A DNA stretch of 64,000 nt, taken from Mesorhizobium_A sp036742015. Its GTDB lineage: Bacteria; Pseudomonadota; Alphaproteobacteria; Rhizobiales; Rhizobiaceae. The first letter of the stretch is position 1. Each line of letters starts with the position of its first letter. The DNA lies in assembly GCA_036742015.1 (NCBI GenBank), contig DAINRF010000008.1, positions 51,851-115,850 of the forward strand. The letters run 5' to 3'. Shown piece after piece: positions 63,941-64,000 of the stretch. The translations under genes were made by a program, and so were the position numbers. The notes beneath the pieces are model-generated. The model worked only from the letters and a program-made list of their open reading frames with translations. It was not told where the DNA came from and ran no database searches.

Positions 63941-64000
63941 GGTCTTTTTCCTTTCCGGTTGGCCTCCACGGACAAACGACGTTTCGGGACTTCCCTTGAC

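Overview
The window is a 64 kb piece of chromosome from an alphaproteobacterium of the order Hyphomicrobiales (Rhizobiales). Its gene content and order look most like the Mesorhizobium/Phyllobacteriaceae group, but I cannot name a genus from sequence alone. The pointers are a rhizobial-type phosphatidylcholine synthase, IalB and BA14K surface proteins shared with Brucella and Bartonella, LpxI rather than LpxH, alphaproteobacterial LexA boxes of the form GTTC-N7-GTTC, and the order lexA-comEC-gltX-gltA-lpxB-lpxI-lpxA-fabZ-lpxD-bamA-rseP-cdsA-uppS-frr-pyrH-tsf-rpsB. The DNA is GC-rich and densely coding. I see no insertion sequence, prophage, CRISPR array or rRNA operon; one tRNA gene is present.

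Layout. 1-6.7 kb: mixed metabolism and envelope genes (pcs, a UbiH-like hydroxylase, an AEC carrier, hspQ, an IalB-like protein, a YejA-like peptide-binding protein, an FrnE-like oxidoreductase). 6.7-17.6 kb: mfd and sdhE, recG, a DUF502 membrane protein, glmS, glmU and ccdA. 17.8-19.3 kb: tRNA-Lys, a histone-H1-like Ala/Lys-rich protein and a BA14K protein, separated by a cluster of terminators and a run of 12 C. 19.3-26.2 kb: a six-gene same-strand run with the complete Anbu gene set (ATP-grasp, alpha-E, transglutaminase, Anbu proteasome homologue), followed by an aromatic-amino-acid-type decarboxylase and glpK. 26.3-31.5 kb: a lone RAM domain, a DUF4864 protein, tgt-queA-ppiB-ppiA-coaD, and a 45-residue membrane miniprotein. 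31.5-38.8 kb: gyrA, two tandem CPBP proteases, a Thr/Ser dehydratase, marC and ssb. 38.8-44.5 kb: ssb and uvrA, separated by about 2.2 kb of accessory DNA that holds a small exported protein and a free-standing copy of domains III-V of elongation factor G. 44.5-64 kb: lexA, comEC, gltX, gltA and the large lipid A / outer membrane / phospholipid / ribosome-recycling cluster, ending with tsf and rpsB.

How it fits together. Three LexA boxes lie within 5.5 kb, in front of ssb, uvrA and lexA itself, making an SOS-controlled DNA-repair cluster. From pyrH to lpxB the genes are co-oriented and mostly tightly packed, several overlapping by 1-4 bases, so nucleotide supply, translation recycling, undecaprenyl and phospholipid precursors, Bam assembly and lipid A synthesis are probably co-expressed.

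The most unusual items are the GTPase-less EF-G fragment between ssb and uvrA, the Anbu operon extended by a decarboxylase, the terminator/poly-C/hairpin interval near 18.5 kb, and a tRNA-guanine transglycosylase that has lost most of its zinc ligands. All functional statements come from motif reading; no database search was run.
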